Positions 1 through 11,488 of a DNA stretch of 64,000 nt are shown piece by piece; positions within the stretch are counted from its first letter, which is position 1, and the number at the start of each line of letters is the position of its first letter. A program made the position numbers and the translations under genes. The stretch spans positions 5,081,420 to 5,145,419 of the forward strand of contig LNAC01000276.1 in the NCBI GenBank assembly GCA_002007465.1, written 5' to 3'. The stretch is from Ailurus styani (lineage: Eukaryota > Chordata > Mammalia > Carnivora > Ailuridae). The notes beneath the pieces are model-generated. The model ran no database searches and had not been told where the DNA came from. It was given only the letters and a program-made list of their open reading frames with translations.

Positions 1-112
1 GGGGGATGGGTGAGCCTGGCGGTGGGTATTAAGGAGGGCACGTATTGCATGGAGCACTGGGTGTGGTGCATAAACAATGAATCTTGGATCATTGAAAAAA
101 TTTTAAAAATGC
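1..112 (+). mobile_element. L1 3' end, cut by the window edge
   Basis: The stretch ggtgggtattaaggaggg, followed by the phrases for 'weight-class' L1 ends (gagcactgggtg, gaatcttggatcattg), is the 3' untranslated end of a carnivore L1. It closely matches the 3' end of the L1 that finishes near 17.2 kb. The copy enters from the left edge, so its length is unknown. Confidence 0.85.
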
Positions 113-548
113 ATTAGAATATAGAAAAAAAGAGAAAGTGTATTTAAGAGCAAGTATGATGTATCCATACAGTAGAATACTACCTGGTGAAAGAAAATAA
201 GCTCTAAAAACCTGGAACAAGAATGAATCTCAAAATAATGATGCTGAGTGAAAAAAGCTGTATAAAAACAGCATATACTCTGCAATTCCATTTGTATAAA
301 ACTCTAGAAAATGCAAACTAATTTATGACAACAGAAAGTGGATAGGTGACTCCTTGGAAAGAATGGGATGAAGGAGTGACAAAAAAGCAGAAGGAAAGTT
401 TTGGGAGTGATGTATACTTTCACTGTCTTAAGATTGGTTATTGTTGCGCAGACATATGCATAAGTCAAAACTCATCAAATTTTATCCTTCAAATATGTAC
501 AGTTTGTTGAATGTCAATTTTATCTCAATAAAGCTGTTAAAAGATTTT
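113..548 (+). mobile_element. Old L1 3' untranslated end
   Basis: AT-rich sequence with the order typical of old mammalian L1 3' ends: a cataccgtagaatact-like piece, a ctgagtgaaaaaagc piece, a 'gataggtgactcc' piece and a terminal tatctcaataaagctgtta with a polyadenylation-like AATAAA. The sequence is well diverged. It is called from consensus phrases only, and the boundaries are approximate. Confidence 0.6.
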
Positions 549-834
549 TTTAAGTTGAATCTTGCCTCATGGCTGGATATGTTATCCAAAGGAAATTAAA
601 ATAAGCAGCACTCCCCCAAAATATTAAGTACTTATTAATAAAATAGCCAGACCCTGGTCAACAGTGGGCATCTTAATAAAACTCGAAGTTAACAAATATT
701 TTATAAATACTGTTAAATTTTACTCCGATCACCATTCAAAGCAGTAACTCATATTTTCAAGAATCTGGTGGTTTTCCAGATATTGTCTGGCCCAACAACC
801 ATCCCATGCACGCAGGCACACAGTGGTTTGGGGG
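549..834. other. Intergenic, nothing recognised
   Basis: AT-rich sequence without a supported reading frame or a repeat I can name. Confidence 0.5.
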
Positions 835-1035
835 CTGTCTTTATCCTCCAAGCACCATGGGTTCAAGTCCCAGCTCTACCACTTTCTGGAAGTGTGACCA
901 TTTGTAAGTTGTTTTCCTTTTTGAGTCTTGTTTATTTCTTATATATAAACATCATGATAGTCCCCCACGTCTCCAAAGCCATGGTGAGGACAAAATAACA
1001 TTCATTTAGCAGGTAAAATGGTCAACAAGTGCTCA
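835..1035 (+). repeat. MIR (ancient tRNA-derived SINE)
   Basis: The phrase ggttcaagtcccagctctac, followed by a gtgtgacc-like core, a decayed 'cctcagtttcc' part and 'tggtgaggacaaaata', is the MIR order in plus orientation. Diverged; boundaries approximate. Confidence 0.65.
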
Positions 1036-1341
1036 TTATTACCAGTATAATTATCAGTTCAACAAAGAGATCTCAACTCTACAAAGCAGGGCCTTCCGTT
1101 CATGAAAACGGTACTAAAGAAGAGGGGAAGAATATACTAAAAGTGACTGGGAGGCTACCCTTGCTTTGCACAAGTTGGTGGGAGAAAACACTAACCCAGC
1201 TAGTCATGGGATCTGAAGAAGCTGGACAGACACTTAGCCTTGAATATAAGGCTTTAATAGCTGCACCATAAATTAGTGCTTTGGGGAAATGGAGAGGATG
1301 AAGAACCACTAGGATCACTCCAGAAACCCCCTGTGTGGTCA
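1036..1341. other. 3' flank of OR2Z1, nothing recognised
   Basis: Region downstream of the olfactory receptor stop codon on the minus strand. I see no repeat or exon here. Confidence 0.5.
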
Positions 1342-2461
1342 TCACTTTGGCCTGAGCCCAGCTCTGCTGAGCACTTTGGCCAAGGCCATCCGCACCTCCC
1401 GGTTCCTCAGACTGTAGATAAGAGGGTTGAGGGTAGGGGTGATGAGGCTGTAGAAAAGGGAGACCACGTTATCCTGGTGTGGGCTGTGGTAGGCACCTGG
1501 CACCATGTACATGAACACAGCTGCACCATAAAAGAGCCCCACGACTGTGATGTGCGAGGAGCAGGTGGCGAAGGCCTTGTTTCGGGCCTCCTCTGAGCGC
1601 ATGCGTATAACGGCCCCCAACACGTGGCCATAGGAGATGGCAATGAGGGAAAGGGGAAGCGCAAGGATCAGCACCCCTGAGGTGGACAGCGCCAACTCGT
1701 AGACAGAGGTGTCTTCACAGGAGAGCTTCAACAGGGGGAAAGGGGAAGCACAAGGATCAGCACCCCTGAGGTGGACAGCGCCAACTCGTAGACAGAGGTG
1801 TCTTCACAGGAGAGCTTCAACAGGGGGAAAGGGGAAGCGCAAGGATCAGCACCCCTGAGGTGGACAGCGCCAACTCGTAGACAGAGGTGTCTTCACAGGA
1901 GAGCTTCAACAGGGCTGGCACCTCGCAGAAGAAGTGGTCCACGAGGCGGGAAGCACAATAGGGGAAGTGAAGAGTGATGGAGGTCTGGATGGAGGCGTTG
2001 AGCACACCTGCCAGCCAGGAGGAGCCCACCATGAGCAGGCACACCTGATGCCTCATGAGCACAGGATACTGCAGAGGGTGACACACAGCAACATAGCGGT
2101 CATAGGACATGAGGGCCAACAAGATGCCTTCAGCCACGCCCATCAGGGTCAGGAAGAATATTTGAGCTGCACAACCCCCGAAGGAGATGGAACCTTCTCC
2201 CCGAAGGAAGTGGGATGCCATCTTGGGGATGGTGACCAGGGGGAAGCCGATATCAAACAGAGAGAGCTGGCTGAGCAGAAAGTACATGGGTGTGTGGAGC
2301 CTGGAGTCCAGATGGATGAGGAAGAGCAGAATGGTGTTGCCCAGGAGGCCCATGGTAAACATGGCAGTCACCAAGGAGAAGAGTAGCTGAGGAGATCCTG
2401 AGTGACTGAAGAGGCCCTCCAGAATGAAGTCAGAGGTCACTGATTGATTCACATCCCCCAT
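1342..2461 (-). pseudogene. OR2Z1: Olfactory receptor 2Z1, frame broken by an 89-bp tandem triplication
   Basis: Class A odorant GPCR of the ciliary membrane, coded in one exon. The N-terminal part (from 2461) starts MGDVNQSVTSDFILEG and keeps receptor hallmarks: PMYFLLSQLSLFDI in TM2, MSYDRYVAVCHPL at the end of TM3 and CEVPALLKLSC in extracellular loop 2. The C-terminal part (ending at 1342) keeps SYGHVL in TM5, KAFATCSSHITVV in TM6 and PTLNPLIYSLRN in TM7. Both closely resemble human OR2Z1. Between them, 89 bp occurs three times in tandem (1648-1914). The extra 178 bp is not a multiple of three, so the upper frame reads 214 residues and stops at 1817-1819, before TM6. Without the extra units the span would be 942 nt, or 313 codons plus stop, the normal receptor length. 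No other damage is visible. It is either a recent loss-of-function allele or an assembly error. The gene identity is much surer than the pseudogene status. Confidence 0.9.
1648..1914. repeat. Three tandem copies of an 89-bp unit inside OR2Z1
   Basis: Copies lie at 1648-1736, 1737-1825 and 1826-1914. They are identical except at 1750, where copy 2 has a (agcaca) and copies 1 and 3 have g (agcgca). The unit codes the stretch KLSCEDTSVYELALSTSGVL and its flanks, at the start of TM5. Short G-rich microhomology (ggg) at the unit ends would allow slippage or misassembly. Confidence 0.97.
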
Positions 2462-2481
2462 GTTTTACACAATGTACTTTT

Positions 2482-2500
2482 GCTGCAGGAAAGAGACCAA
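2482..2500 (-). promoter_or_regulatory. Candidate splice acceptor for the OR2Z1 coding exon
   Basis: Read on the minus strand, ggtctctttcctgcag ends at 2483, which is 21 nt before the ATG at 2461. Many olfactory receptor genes join a 5' noncoding exon to a single coding exon at such a site. This is inferred from the pyrimidine tract and AG only. Confidence 0.5.
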
Positions 2501-3439
2501 ACACAAGAAGGAAAGAGGCCAATTGCAAGTGAGCTTCGACCCACATGCCAATTGCCATCACTTCGTAGTGGCTGCCTGGAGAAGTATTATGAAGTCACAG
2601 CAAGGATCAGCAGTTGGAAATGCCATGATCAATTAGTGATGTCTGTCACAGGCATGGAATGGGAGAGCAGCAGCTTCCAAACATTGAAGTCCCGGTCAAA
2701 GACAGTAACTTAGCTCCAATAGAATATTTCAGTACCTCTCCTCCTAATGGTCCTGGGTCCAAAGCGGAGGTCAGAGTCCAAAAAGGCTGGGAGGTGAAAT
2801 AGAGGATGATGGAGATGAAGCACTAAATCAAGGAAGAAAACAGAGAAGAGCCTAGATCCACGCACCTGGATGAGAATCTCGAGGAAAGAGAAATCAATTA
2901 TGAGCCTGCACTGGGTTACATTAAGGGTATGAATCTAAGGAGTGTGAACCATAGAGGGTGTCTATGGGTGACAGCAGGTTGGGGATGAAATGGCCTGGGG
3001 TTGGGTGGGGGAGGAGAGTTGTCAGTGAGCTCAGTGATTATTGGTGACTTTGTTGCACTGGATGAAGAGTAGTGACCTGTGAGCAGTCAGACTCAATTTC
3101 AAGTAAGGTACCAGGCCTTGAAGATTGTCTCTAATAAATATTGCCTGGGTGAATGAGGTGGCCAAGAAGGATGACCATGAGCCAGAGGGAGCTACACACT
3201 TAAATTTGGGAATAGTTGATTCTCTCAGCAACCTCCAAGACCTCAGCTTGCCTGGAATACCATGCACCATACACAACTCCAACAGTGGACAATGGGAGAC
3301 CAAAAAATTTCCAAGTGCAGGTGGTTAAAGAAGCAATAGGTCTGGCCATTTAAGGGCAAATGGATTCTACTGAGGGCCTCACTGGAGCTCTTTGTCCTGA
3401 AATTGCCATCCTCACTCATAAGACCTTCAAGGCTGTTGA
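2501..3439. other. 5' flank of OR2Z1
   Basis: No repeat or coding exon recognised. An upstream noncoding receptor exon and promoter would lie in or beyond this stretch but cannot be placed by eye. Confidence 0.4.
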
Positions 3440-3800
3440 ATTATCCACCATCCTGATTTTCTTATCACTTCTTAGCTCCCAATGTATCATTCACCCATGC
3501 ATTCAATAAAATTAGTCACAAGCTGTTCTGGGCATAAGACATTCAGAGGTGAATCATCCTAGGCAAGGTCCCCACTCCCTGTATCCCACACTCTCCATCG
3601 GGATACTGATGACAAATGAGGAGATAAATGGACAAGATCTTTGTGATGGGGGAAAGTACAGTGAGGGACGTGAATAGGATGTTCTGTAGGAAATGGCTGG
3701 GGACACCACTGGGCATAGTCAGAGAAGTCTCCTGGGACAGATGACCCAAGTCCTCAGTATCTGAAGAGCTTCTGTGAGAAGGATGCACTAGAATCAATGG
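3440..3800 (+). repeat. Fossil mammalian interspersed repeat
   Basis: Contains decayed forms of the widespread phrases 'attcacccatgcattcaataa', 'gacaaatgaggagataaatgg' and 'agagaagtctcctggg'. The order matches an old repeat family seen again near 4.0, 20.9, 30.9, 35.0 and 58.6 kb. I cannot name the family with confidence. Confidence 0.4.
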
Positions 3801-4239
3801 CCTCATGCTACTGGGAAGTGAATGTTAGTGAGGCCAGCTGGGTGGTTCACCCTAACAAAGAACTTTCTAACAGTGAAATTAAATCAAAAATGAAATGGGC
3901 AGCCTCATTGGCAGCATTTTCTAAAGTCAGTCAATGGTATTAGGAAATAAGAGACTAGTCCTATGGCTATAAAAGTTAGAGTTTGAGACGGAAAGCAGCA
4001 TTGATCAGATCATTTAGGAAAAAACTAATTAGCAATGTAATAGAGGCACATGCACAATGCTGTAGGTACCCAGGGGATGGAGTGAGGTCAGAAAGGGCTT
4101 CAGAGAGGAAGAGGCATTGGAGCTTGGTTTTGAAGATTGGGTAGGAGTTTTACAGGCAGCCAGAAGAAGGAAAGTTGTTCCAGGCCGAAGAAAATAGAGC
4201 ACATGTGATTTGTGACTAAGAGAGTGTTCCCAGGTGTCA
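3801..4239. other. Intergenic with a second fossil repeat piece
   Basis: At 4020-4220 the phrases tcagagaggaagaggcattgg, ttttgaagattgggtagg and gaaagttgttccaggc repeat the family described for 3440-3800. The rest is unremarkable. Confidence 0.4.
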
Positions 4240-4660
4240 GATTAAAATGAGCTTGTATCCAAGCTCAACTACTTTGTAGCAGCATGGCCTTGTGTAGCTA
4301 CTTAACCTCAGTTTCTTCATCCATAAAGCAGGTGGCAGAAATACATGTCAAGGCATAGTTGTGAAGATTAAATAAAAGGATGAATGTTGGGGCACCTGGG
4401 TGGTTCAGTCGGATGAGCATCTAGCTCTTAGTTTCAACTCAGGTCATGATTTCAGGGTCCCGGGATGGGGCCTGGCATTGGGCTCTGCACTCAGCACAGG
4501 GTCTGCTTGAAATTCTCTCTCTCCCTCCTCCTCTGCCCCTCCTCCCACTCAGGCTCACTCTCTCTCTCAAATAAATAAACTCTTTAAAAAACAGGATGAA
4601 TGTAATGAGCTGACATGTAGCAAGTGCTCGATAAATTATAAATTATTATATGTAATACAT
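4240..4660 (+). repeat. MIR interrupted by a Can-SINE
   Basis: The left part carries the MIR core (agctactttgtagcagcatggccttg, ttaacctcagtttcttcat) and the right part its tail (agctgacatgtagcaagtgctcgataaat). The SINE at 4388-4592 splits them. Confidence 0.65.
4388..4592 (+). mobile_element. Can-SINE, older subfamily
   Basis: Starts gggcacctgggtggttcagtcgg and ends in a CT-rich stretch, an AAATAAATAAA tail and an A-run. The target-site duplication aggatgaatgt is present at 4377-4387 and 4593-4603, so the boundaries are firm. Non-autonomous tRNA-derived element moved by the L1 machinery. Confidence 0.93.
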
Positions 4661-5011
4661 ATAATTCATATAATTATACAATTAATTATGCACCATGTCT
4701 ATAAAATATATAATTATTATAGAATTATTACTAGCTCTCTAGATAGGAAAAGCATTAGAGATCACTGGCTGATGGGTGTTTCGCACAGTGCCAGGCACAT
4801 AAAACATACTTGTCTCTGTTGTTGTTGTTGTTATCCAATATTGTGGCCCCTTCCATGGTCAAGCCTGATGCTGTCCAGCTCTGTCATGCTCTTTAGTGCT
4901 GCTCTGTGAGGCCCTCATCTGTGCCTTGTAGAAACCCACCTGCCTTTTTTCTGGCCTCTTAGATCCCTTAGCAGAGTCTTGAAAACTCCATTCATCCCCA
5001 GCTCCATTGCC
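4661..5011. other. AT-rich stretch and MIR-type tail
   Basis: At 4640-4735 there is AT-rich near-repetitive sequence (ataattatataa-like). At 4785-4835, cagtgccaggcacataaaac followed by (gtt)n resembles another MIR end. The remainder is unassigned. Confidence 0.4.
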
Positions 5012-5445
5012 TTAAAACAGGGTTTTTCCACTGCGGCATTTTTTTTTTAAACTTTATTTATTTGACACAGAGAGAGAGAGCGAGATCACACGTAGGCAGA
5101 GAGGCAGGAGGAAGCAGGCTCCCCGCCGAGCAGGGAGCCCGATGTGGGCCTCGATCCCAGGACCCTGAGATCATGACCTGAGCTGAAGGCAGAGGCTTTA
5201 ACCCACTGAGCCACCCAGGCGCCCAACTGCGGCATTATTTAAGGACAGATAATTTTTTGTCACGGGAAACTGTCCTTCGCATTGTTTGAAGTGCAGCAAC
5301 ATCCCTGGTTTCAACCCACTCGATGCCCCCTAACCACCACCCCTCCTCATGGAAACCAAAACTGGCTCCACACATGGCCAGATGTGCCTAGTGAAGCAGA
5401 ATCACCCCCAGTGGAGAACCTCCGGCTTTGAGACAGGAAACTGTA
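5012..5445 (+). mobile_element. MER20-type hAT DNA transposon split by a SINE
   Basis: The left end ggtttttccactgcggcatt and the right part (gataattttttgtcacgggaaactg, ctgtccttcgcattg, agcagcatccctggtttc... ccagtggagaacc) fit MER20. The SINE at 5041-5225 lies inside it. Confidence 0.75.
5041..5225 (-). mobile_element. Can-SINE, mustelid-type, inverted
   Basis: Reverse-oriented copy: a T-run, tttatttattt, then the SINE head read backwards (ggctttaacccactgagcc, cccaggcgccc). The target-site duplication actgcggcatt is at 5030-5040 and 5226-5236, inside MER20. Confidence 0.95.
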
Positions 5446-5815
5446 ACCTGCACAAGCCTTACTTCATTCCCCTTCCAGATATTTATTCTTAGAGTGGATT
5501 GAGCTCAGACCCAGCATTAATCCTGGGAGTATCTTACTATTTCTATGTCTCCATACAGGAAAAAAAATAATTCTTGCAATTTCCTGCTATCTTATAGATA
5601 ATCAGTGCCCCCAAACACCCAGTATCCCCAGCAGTGAAATAGCTTTTACCGCAGGTTCCTTGTCAAGAGCTAGTTAAGTGTCCAAGTGAACCTGGTCTTT
5701 CTCTGTCCACTCCCACATCCTCACCCTGACGAAGCTGACAACAGCTGAGAGCTGACTGTGCAGAAGGCATCGGACTCCACCTGTTCTGCAGCACGTTCTA
5801 CACAGTCAGCACCAT
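5446..5815. other. Intergenic, nothing recognised
   Basis: No exon or nameable repeat seen. Confidence 0.4.
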
Positions 5816-5955
5816 AATCTCCAAGTCCTGGAGATGGACGGTGGAGGTGGTCGCACAACAATGGGAATATACTTAATGCCGCGAACAGTACACTTAACAG
5901 TGGTCACAATCGTAAATTTTGTTCTGTATATTCTATCCCAATAAAAACCCTGCAG
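5816..5955 (+). mobile_element. Old L1 3' end fragment
   Basis: The phrases ggagatggacggtggaggtgg, cgcacaacaatgggaatatac, ttaatgccgcgaacagtacac and a final cccaataaaaac are the end of an old mammalian L1 3' untranslated region. Confidence 0.75.
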
Positions 5956-6110
5956 GCAGGCATATTCATCTGTATTTTGGATGAGAAGACACAGACAGGT
6001 TCCGAGAAGTGTACTGACTTACCCAGCGCCACCAGCAAAGAAGTAACAGCCAACATTTAAATGAGATAAGAATCTGATGCCAAAGGCCCTGTTTTTCCCT
6101 TGACATTCCA
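5956..6110 (-). repeat. MIR, inverted
   Basis: Phrases such as tttggatgagaagacacagac, actgacttacccagcgccacc and gcaaagaagtaacagccaac are a decayed reverse MIR core. Confidence 0.5.
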
Positions 6111-7980
6111 CACACTCCCCCAAACACTGTAATAGACATTTCAGGATTGGTTGCACATGTTCGCATACTCAGTCCTATATGCCCCCAAATTTGCCTTTCC
6201 TTCTGAGATGCCCAGGTGTTCCCCCTGTTATGCAAACACCTGGGTTTGGGGAGCTCTGACCTCAGCGGCTGGAGAGTCTGGTTGTACTTGCATACTGAGC
6301 TGTTGACAAATTCTTTCCCATCAAGACCTCTTTTGGAAAAGGATTGCTATCCATCCAACCTCCCCAACCTGCCCGTCAGACAGACAGAGCCAGGCAGAGC
6401 GAGCCATGACTCACTCAAACATGGGTTGAATCATCTGTGATTCCTAAATCAGTACTTTTCTTCTGGATTGAAAAGAACCCCCCCTTGGCAAGTTTCCAAC
6501 ATGAGATTTTACCACTTCCTTTCCCATTGTCCTCGGTAATGCCAAACTTGAAGCTGGGGGGTCCCTTTGCTGATGCCAAGTGACTGGGGAAAAGACATTG
6601 GCACTATTCACTTCCTGTTGCCCATACACATTTTGTATTTCTCCACCATGACCAGGAGTGATCTGAGTACCTTGGTTACCTAACTAATCAAATGACAGTT
6701 TGCAGGACACTGTCATATATATTGTTAAATTAATCCTGATCTCCAATCACACCAGCTCAAGGATCCACAGCAGAGCTTGCTCAGTAAACAGTTGCTGAGT
6801 GACTACATTCTCTAAGGAAAGCAAAATTTTGATTGGAACTAATGTTAATGACAAATGGGCTGAGGAAGGGTATACGACTTACCTGAACTCACAAAGCTAC
6901 TGAGAGGACAGGCTAAGATTTGGAAATAGCACATCCCTGGATGCTGCCTCTCTCTTGTAGTCAGTGCTCAACTCCTGTGTCCAGAACGTCAGAACTGAGA
7001 ACTCCTCTGGGGGATCACAGGTGTGAATGACCAGTCCTCAGGAGGGAAGCTGAAGGTGCCCCAATCCCTGCCAGATAGGTTGTTCTGATACCAGTCTCAT
7101 GACCAAGTTCAGGGGCCCATGCATGGCTGCTTTCAAATGCTTTTAGGGAAGGTCTACATGAGATGACCTTCAACACAGATGACCTTCTGTCTAGAGGCCT
7201 GGCCATCTTGGGTTCACAGTAGTAAAGACAGACAAGGAAAGAATAAGCATTCAATAAAATAAGTCATCAGCCTGGAAGCTGGCAAATGTCAAAGAGGTGG
7301 ACAAGAATTCACCCTTCCATTCAATACCTGTCCACCCAGCTTATCTACAGGAAGTGATATCAGCAGGTCCTCCGATCCATCCTCCCACTAATTTCTAATC
7401 TCTAAATCACGCCTGGACCCCAATATCCACACCAGCTCGGATTCCAAGTTCTTGCCCCCGCTCCCCAGGGTCTGTGGGTTTCTCAACACCCATAGTTCTA
7501 GAATAGTCCCTAATAAAAACCTCTCTGGATTCCAGCATCAAGGGTTTAACCACTGCTGCCTCTGTCTATGCAGGGATATAGGCCATCATCTGGGGATGGG
7601 GGCTCCAGAGAGACCTGTTGCTCAAGAAATCCCTCTGTGTCTCCCTTTCTGCAAAAGAGAAAATTGGTTGCAGTGGGAGTCTAGAGCCCCTGACATTTTG
7701 TCCCTGGAGGTTGTGGGAAAACATTTACTCATCTCTCAACTACAGGAAGGATGAGCAGCACTAATGCAGATAAATGAATGTGACAGATGTCCAAGTCTTC
7801 TTGTTTGGATCTAATTAGGAGGAGGAGATGAGGGAATCCGTTGCTGCAAATGGATCCCTTGCTCAAAAAAAAAATGTCCAGGAGATTTCTTCTGAGTTAA
7901 ATAATGAAGCAGGGATGGTGGTAAAACAGCTAGGAGACAGTTTCCCTGGGTTGTGATAGTTCTTCCTCTAGACTCCATTC
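6111..7980. other. Mostly unique intergenic sequence
   Basis: No coding exon supported. At 6770-6930 there is a weak reverse MIR-like match (aagggtatacgacttacctg, actcacaaagctactgag). The short open frames have no recognisable protein features. Confidence 0.45.
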
Positions 7981-8174
7981 TTTTTTTTAAGATTTTATTT
8001 ATTTATTTCACAGAGGGAGAGAGATCACAAGGAGGCAGAGAGGCAGGCAGAGAGAGAGGGGGAAGCAGGCTCCCCACTGAGCAGGGAGCCTGATGCGGGG
8101 CTCGATCCCAGGACCCTGAGATCATGACCTGAGCCGAAAGCAGAGGCTTTAACCCACCGAGCCACCCAGGCACC
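7981..8174 (-). mobile_element. Can-SINE, mustelid-type, inverted
   Basis: Reverse copy with ttttttttaagattttattt at its left and aacccaccgagccacccaggc at its right. The target-site duplication ctctagactccattc is at 7966-7980 and 8175-8189. Confidence 0.95.
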
Positions 8175-8189
8175 CTCTAGACTCCATTC

Positions 8190-9067
8190 TTTGGGAGATG
8201 CAGTGGTCCAAAGATAGATGGTCTAGTGCCTGTAAGCATATTACGCATCACAGCCAGAGCTGGGGAAAGGGCAGAGACCAGAGAACCAGGCCACCCTAAG
8301 TGGGGATGCCCATTGCAGGAAGTCACAGGCAAGCCTCCCAAGGCTGAGTGAATTACCAAGAGTGCTGCTGAAACCAAAGCTGAGTCAGACAGGTGGCAAC
8401 CAGGTGGAACCAGAATGGAAGTAGGAATACTGATATATGTTAAGGACTTGATATATAGTAGGCAACTACCAGCAAATTCCTTGTGCCATGCCACCACACT
8501 CTACTCCTAAGCCCATAGCAGACATTAGAAATTGGTCTCATGGCTCTCTACCTCTGAGCCTGGGTGGAGCTTCTCAACTCAGCAAACTATACAGCTGGAC
8601 CTTACAAATTAGATTTGACATTCACCATGACATCTTTACAAGCAGATACTAGCCCTGTACTCAAAGCAATTGTGACAGTCTGAATGGAGATAAGAAAATT
8701 GCACCAGAAAGTTTTTCAACACACTGCTTCCTTAATTGAGAAAGTCTTGCTCTGGAAGAAATGTCAGCTGAACTAAAGTTTAGTGAACATTTATATTCTG
8801 TTTCAAGGTCCTTTTCTCCTCAAGGGCCAATACCAGTTCACGGACTACACTTTGAGTAACACTGCCATAGGCCACGAGTTCCTTGACACCAAGGTTCCTA
8901 CTATTATTCATTTCTGTATCACTGGTACCCAAAGCACATGGACACATGGATGTTTACTGAACAGGAAGGGCTGGTGCAGAGAGGAGTTGGGAAAAATAAA
9001 TCAAGATATGGAGTAGTAGAGAGTGGGTCTTGAATCCTCAACATCTAGTATGTTGAACTGAGTCAAG
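8190..9067. other. Intergenic, nothing recognised
   Basis: No gene or clear repeat. The open frames here are short and unconserved in appearance. Confidence 0.4.
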
Positions 9068-9127
9068 GATGGAGGAAGGGAGGGAGGGAGGAAGGGAGGG
9101 AAGGAGGGAGGAGGGAGGGAAGGAGGG
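9068..9127. repeat. GGGA/GGAA simple repeat
   Basis: Interrupted purine run of ggaggaagggagggaggg type, fully purine over about 55 bases. Confidence 0.9.
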
Positions 9128-9824
9128 CTGGGTGGAGGGATGGAAAAAGCCATGCTTAAAGTTATTTATGGCTGAGCCATGTTGTTCTAAAGAATAAGGG
9201 AAGAGAAAACGTTAGCAAAGAAATTGATATCACCCTAAACGTGTGCCTCAAACATTAATCCTCTGCATACCAACTTATTTTTTTGCCATCTCCATGTGCC
9301 ATCTTATTTTAACAGTTGTCTCCTGTTTAACATTAGTTATCCATTCCTGAAAATGAGATGACATAAAACTGTCGACTGGAACTCTATTTTCCATTATTTT
9401 AAATGGGAAAGGTCATATTTTACATCAACCACAAACTTTCCGTTTCCTGAACTGTAGCTAAAAACCCTTGCGTTAGGATATGAAATACTTAAAACGTTGC
9501 TTCCTGTTGACTGCAAAATGAACCTATTTGTTTACAGCTGTGTGGTATGAGGTCATATTTCTCTATCGTTTTCTCTTCCAAGATTTATTTCACTCCCTAA
9601 ACTCTTTGAAGACTCACTGCAGAACTCTGACCTTTGTTTTTGCCAAAATGTAGAAAGTACCGGGGAAGCAAGCTCAGCACAGGCATACGACAGCAGAGAA
9701 TGACTCACATCGAGTAAGACGTTATGATAACCTCTCTTAGCATTGGCAATACATGAAATGCACACTCTCCTCGGTTATCAGTTGGCACACTTTCCCTATA
9801 CACTGTTTTCTTCAAAATCGTGTA
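9128..9824. other. Intergenic, AT-rich, nothing recognised
   Basis: No exon or nameable repeat seen. Confidence 0.4.
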
Positions 9825-10128
9825 TTTCACTTGAGATGGAATTAGCAAAAAGTTAACCATTTCGAAGTGTACGATTTGGTGAAATTTAGTACATTCAGTA
9901 TCATGTTCCCATCACCTCGATCTAGTTCCCAAACATGTTCATCCTCCCAAGGAGACTCCATGCTCGTAAAGCAGTCTCTCCCATTTCCTCGGGCTCTAGC
10001 AACCACCAATCTGCAGTCTGTACCCACAAATTTTACCTGTTTTGTAGAAATAGAATCCTATAATATGTGCCCTTGGTGTCTGATCCTTTTACCTAGCATA
10101 ACGTTTTAGAGGTCATCCATCTTGTAAC
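9825..10128 (+). mobile_element. Old L1-type fragment
   Basis: The sequence (gttaaccatttcgaagtgtacg, ttagtacattcagtatcatg, ctctagcaaccaccaatctgc, tctgatccttttacctagcat) is the widespread old L1 segment that also occurs at 13.5, 20.3 and 34.2 kb. Confidence 0.6.
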
Positions 10129-10340
10129 GTGGTTATAGGCTGAATCACATCCGCTTAAAATTCATATGTTGAAATTCTAATGCCCCAGACCTCACGACAT
10201 GATTGTCACTAGAGATGGGGTCTTTAAAGGAGTAATTAAGTTGAAATGATGTCATTAAGGTGGGCTCTAATCCAAGATGACTGGGGTCCTTTTACCCAGA
10301 GAAGATTAGCCCCAACCTCAACAAAACAGTGGACAGGGAA
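10129..10340 (+). mobile_element. MaLR-type LTR fragment (MLT1-like)
   Basis: The order taggctgaatcacatccgc, ttcatatgttgaaattctaatg, gagatggggtctttaaagg and aatgatgtcattaaggtggg is that of an ancient non-autonomous LTR family. Only a noncoding LTR piece is seen. The family assignment is tentative. Confidence 0.5.
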
Positions 10341-10880
10341 GACCAGACTTCCTTTCCTGCATGGACACACGGATTCAACAGTACATGGATTGATTCCCTT
10401 TGTGAAAAATCCAGAGACAAGTTGAAGGTCTCCTGCACTATAGTCAAGCATGAGGCCAGTTGCATCAAAACCAATAGGAAAGTAATGGCACTTTCTCCCT
10501 ATCATGTCTCCCCCGTGACAGCACCACACAATCAGAAGGAAGCCCCCAGCTCCTGCATTGTCCCTGAGAAGGGAAGGAGAGGACTGGACTGTAATCTTAA
10601 ATTCAAATGTCTTGAGGAGCTGCCTGAGGGACTGATTTCTGGCTTGCCTGAGTCTGAGCACTGATGGGAAAGTGCTTCAGAATGGGAACCCCTGAAAACA
10701 AAGGTGATGACTTGGAAAGCATGCTCTCACTGGCCCCAGACCTTTACCCACCTCAGCATAGAGCAAGTGGGGCACAAAACCCAAACCCTGGTTTCCTCTG
10801 GAGGGGATGAATTAGAGCATTCATCCAAAAGACTAAAAAAAAAAACTAAAAGAGCTAAAAAGAGCTATCCAAAAGACTGG
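10341..10880. other. Intergenic, nothing firm
   Basis: A 141-codon minus-strand frame at 10236-10661 overlaps the LTR fragment and shows no domain, so I do not call it a gene. Confidence 0.4.
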
Positions 10881-11488
10881 ATTCTGTGAGAGAGTCTTTT
10901 TTGGGGAATCAACCGGACCCCAAAAAAAAAGAAAACAGAACAAAAGATAAGCACAAACAACAACAGCAAAATAAAACCAAACAAAAACTACCATTAAGGA
11001 AGTCCCAAGGAAAAAACGCAGCCAGATCACCCTAAATAGAAAACCAAAGTATAAACGAGACTAACTCAAGTCCACAAAGCTCCCAATCACCTTTTTACCC
11101 AATTAACCAAACAGTATCTCACACAAGACACAGAGACAACAACAGTCGTACTGAAAATGAAAGCACTTTGGAGAAAACAGACTGAGGGAAGAAGAAATCA
11201 AAAAAGAAACTCTTTGTAATATTAGAGCTATAACTGACTAGAACTCAGAGGTATAATGAAAAAGACAGTATCTGTGAAGCAAGAAAAAAGATTTTTTCTT
11301 TAAAGAACAAAAAGATATTAGAATTTTTTAATGATAGGAGAAATGAAAAACAATAGGAGGATTAAAATATAAAATATAGGAAAACATCACAAAACAATAA
11401 AAAGGCACAGAGAAAAATAGTAGAGAAATGGTAAATAAATCAGAGAATCAATCAAGATGGCCCAACACCAAAACAATAGGCATTTCAG

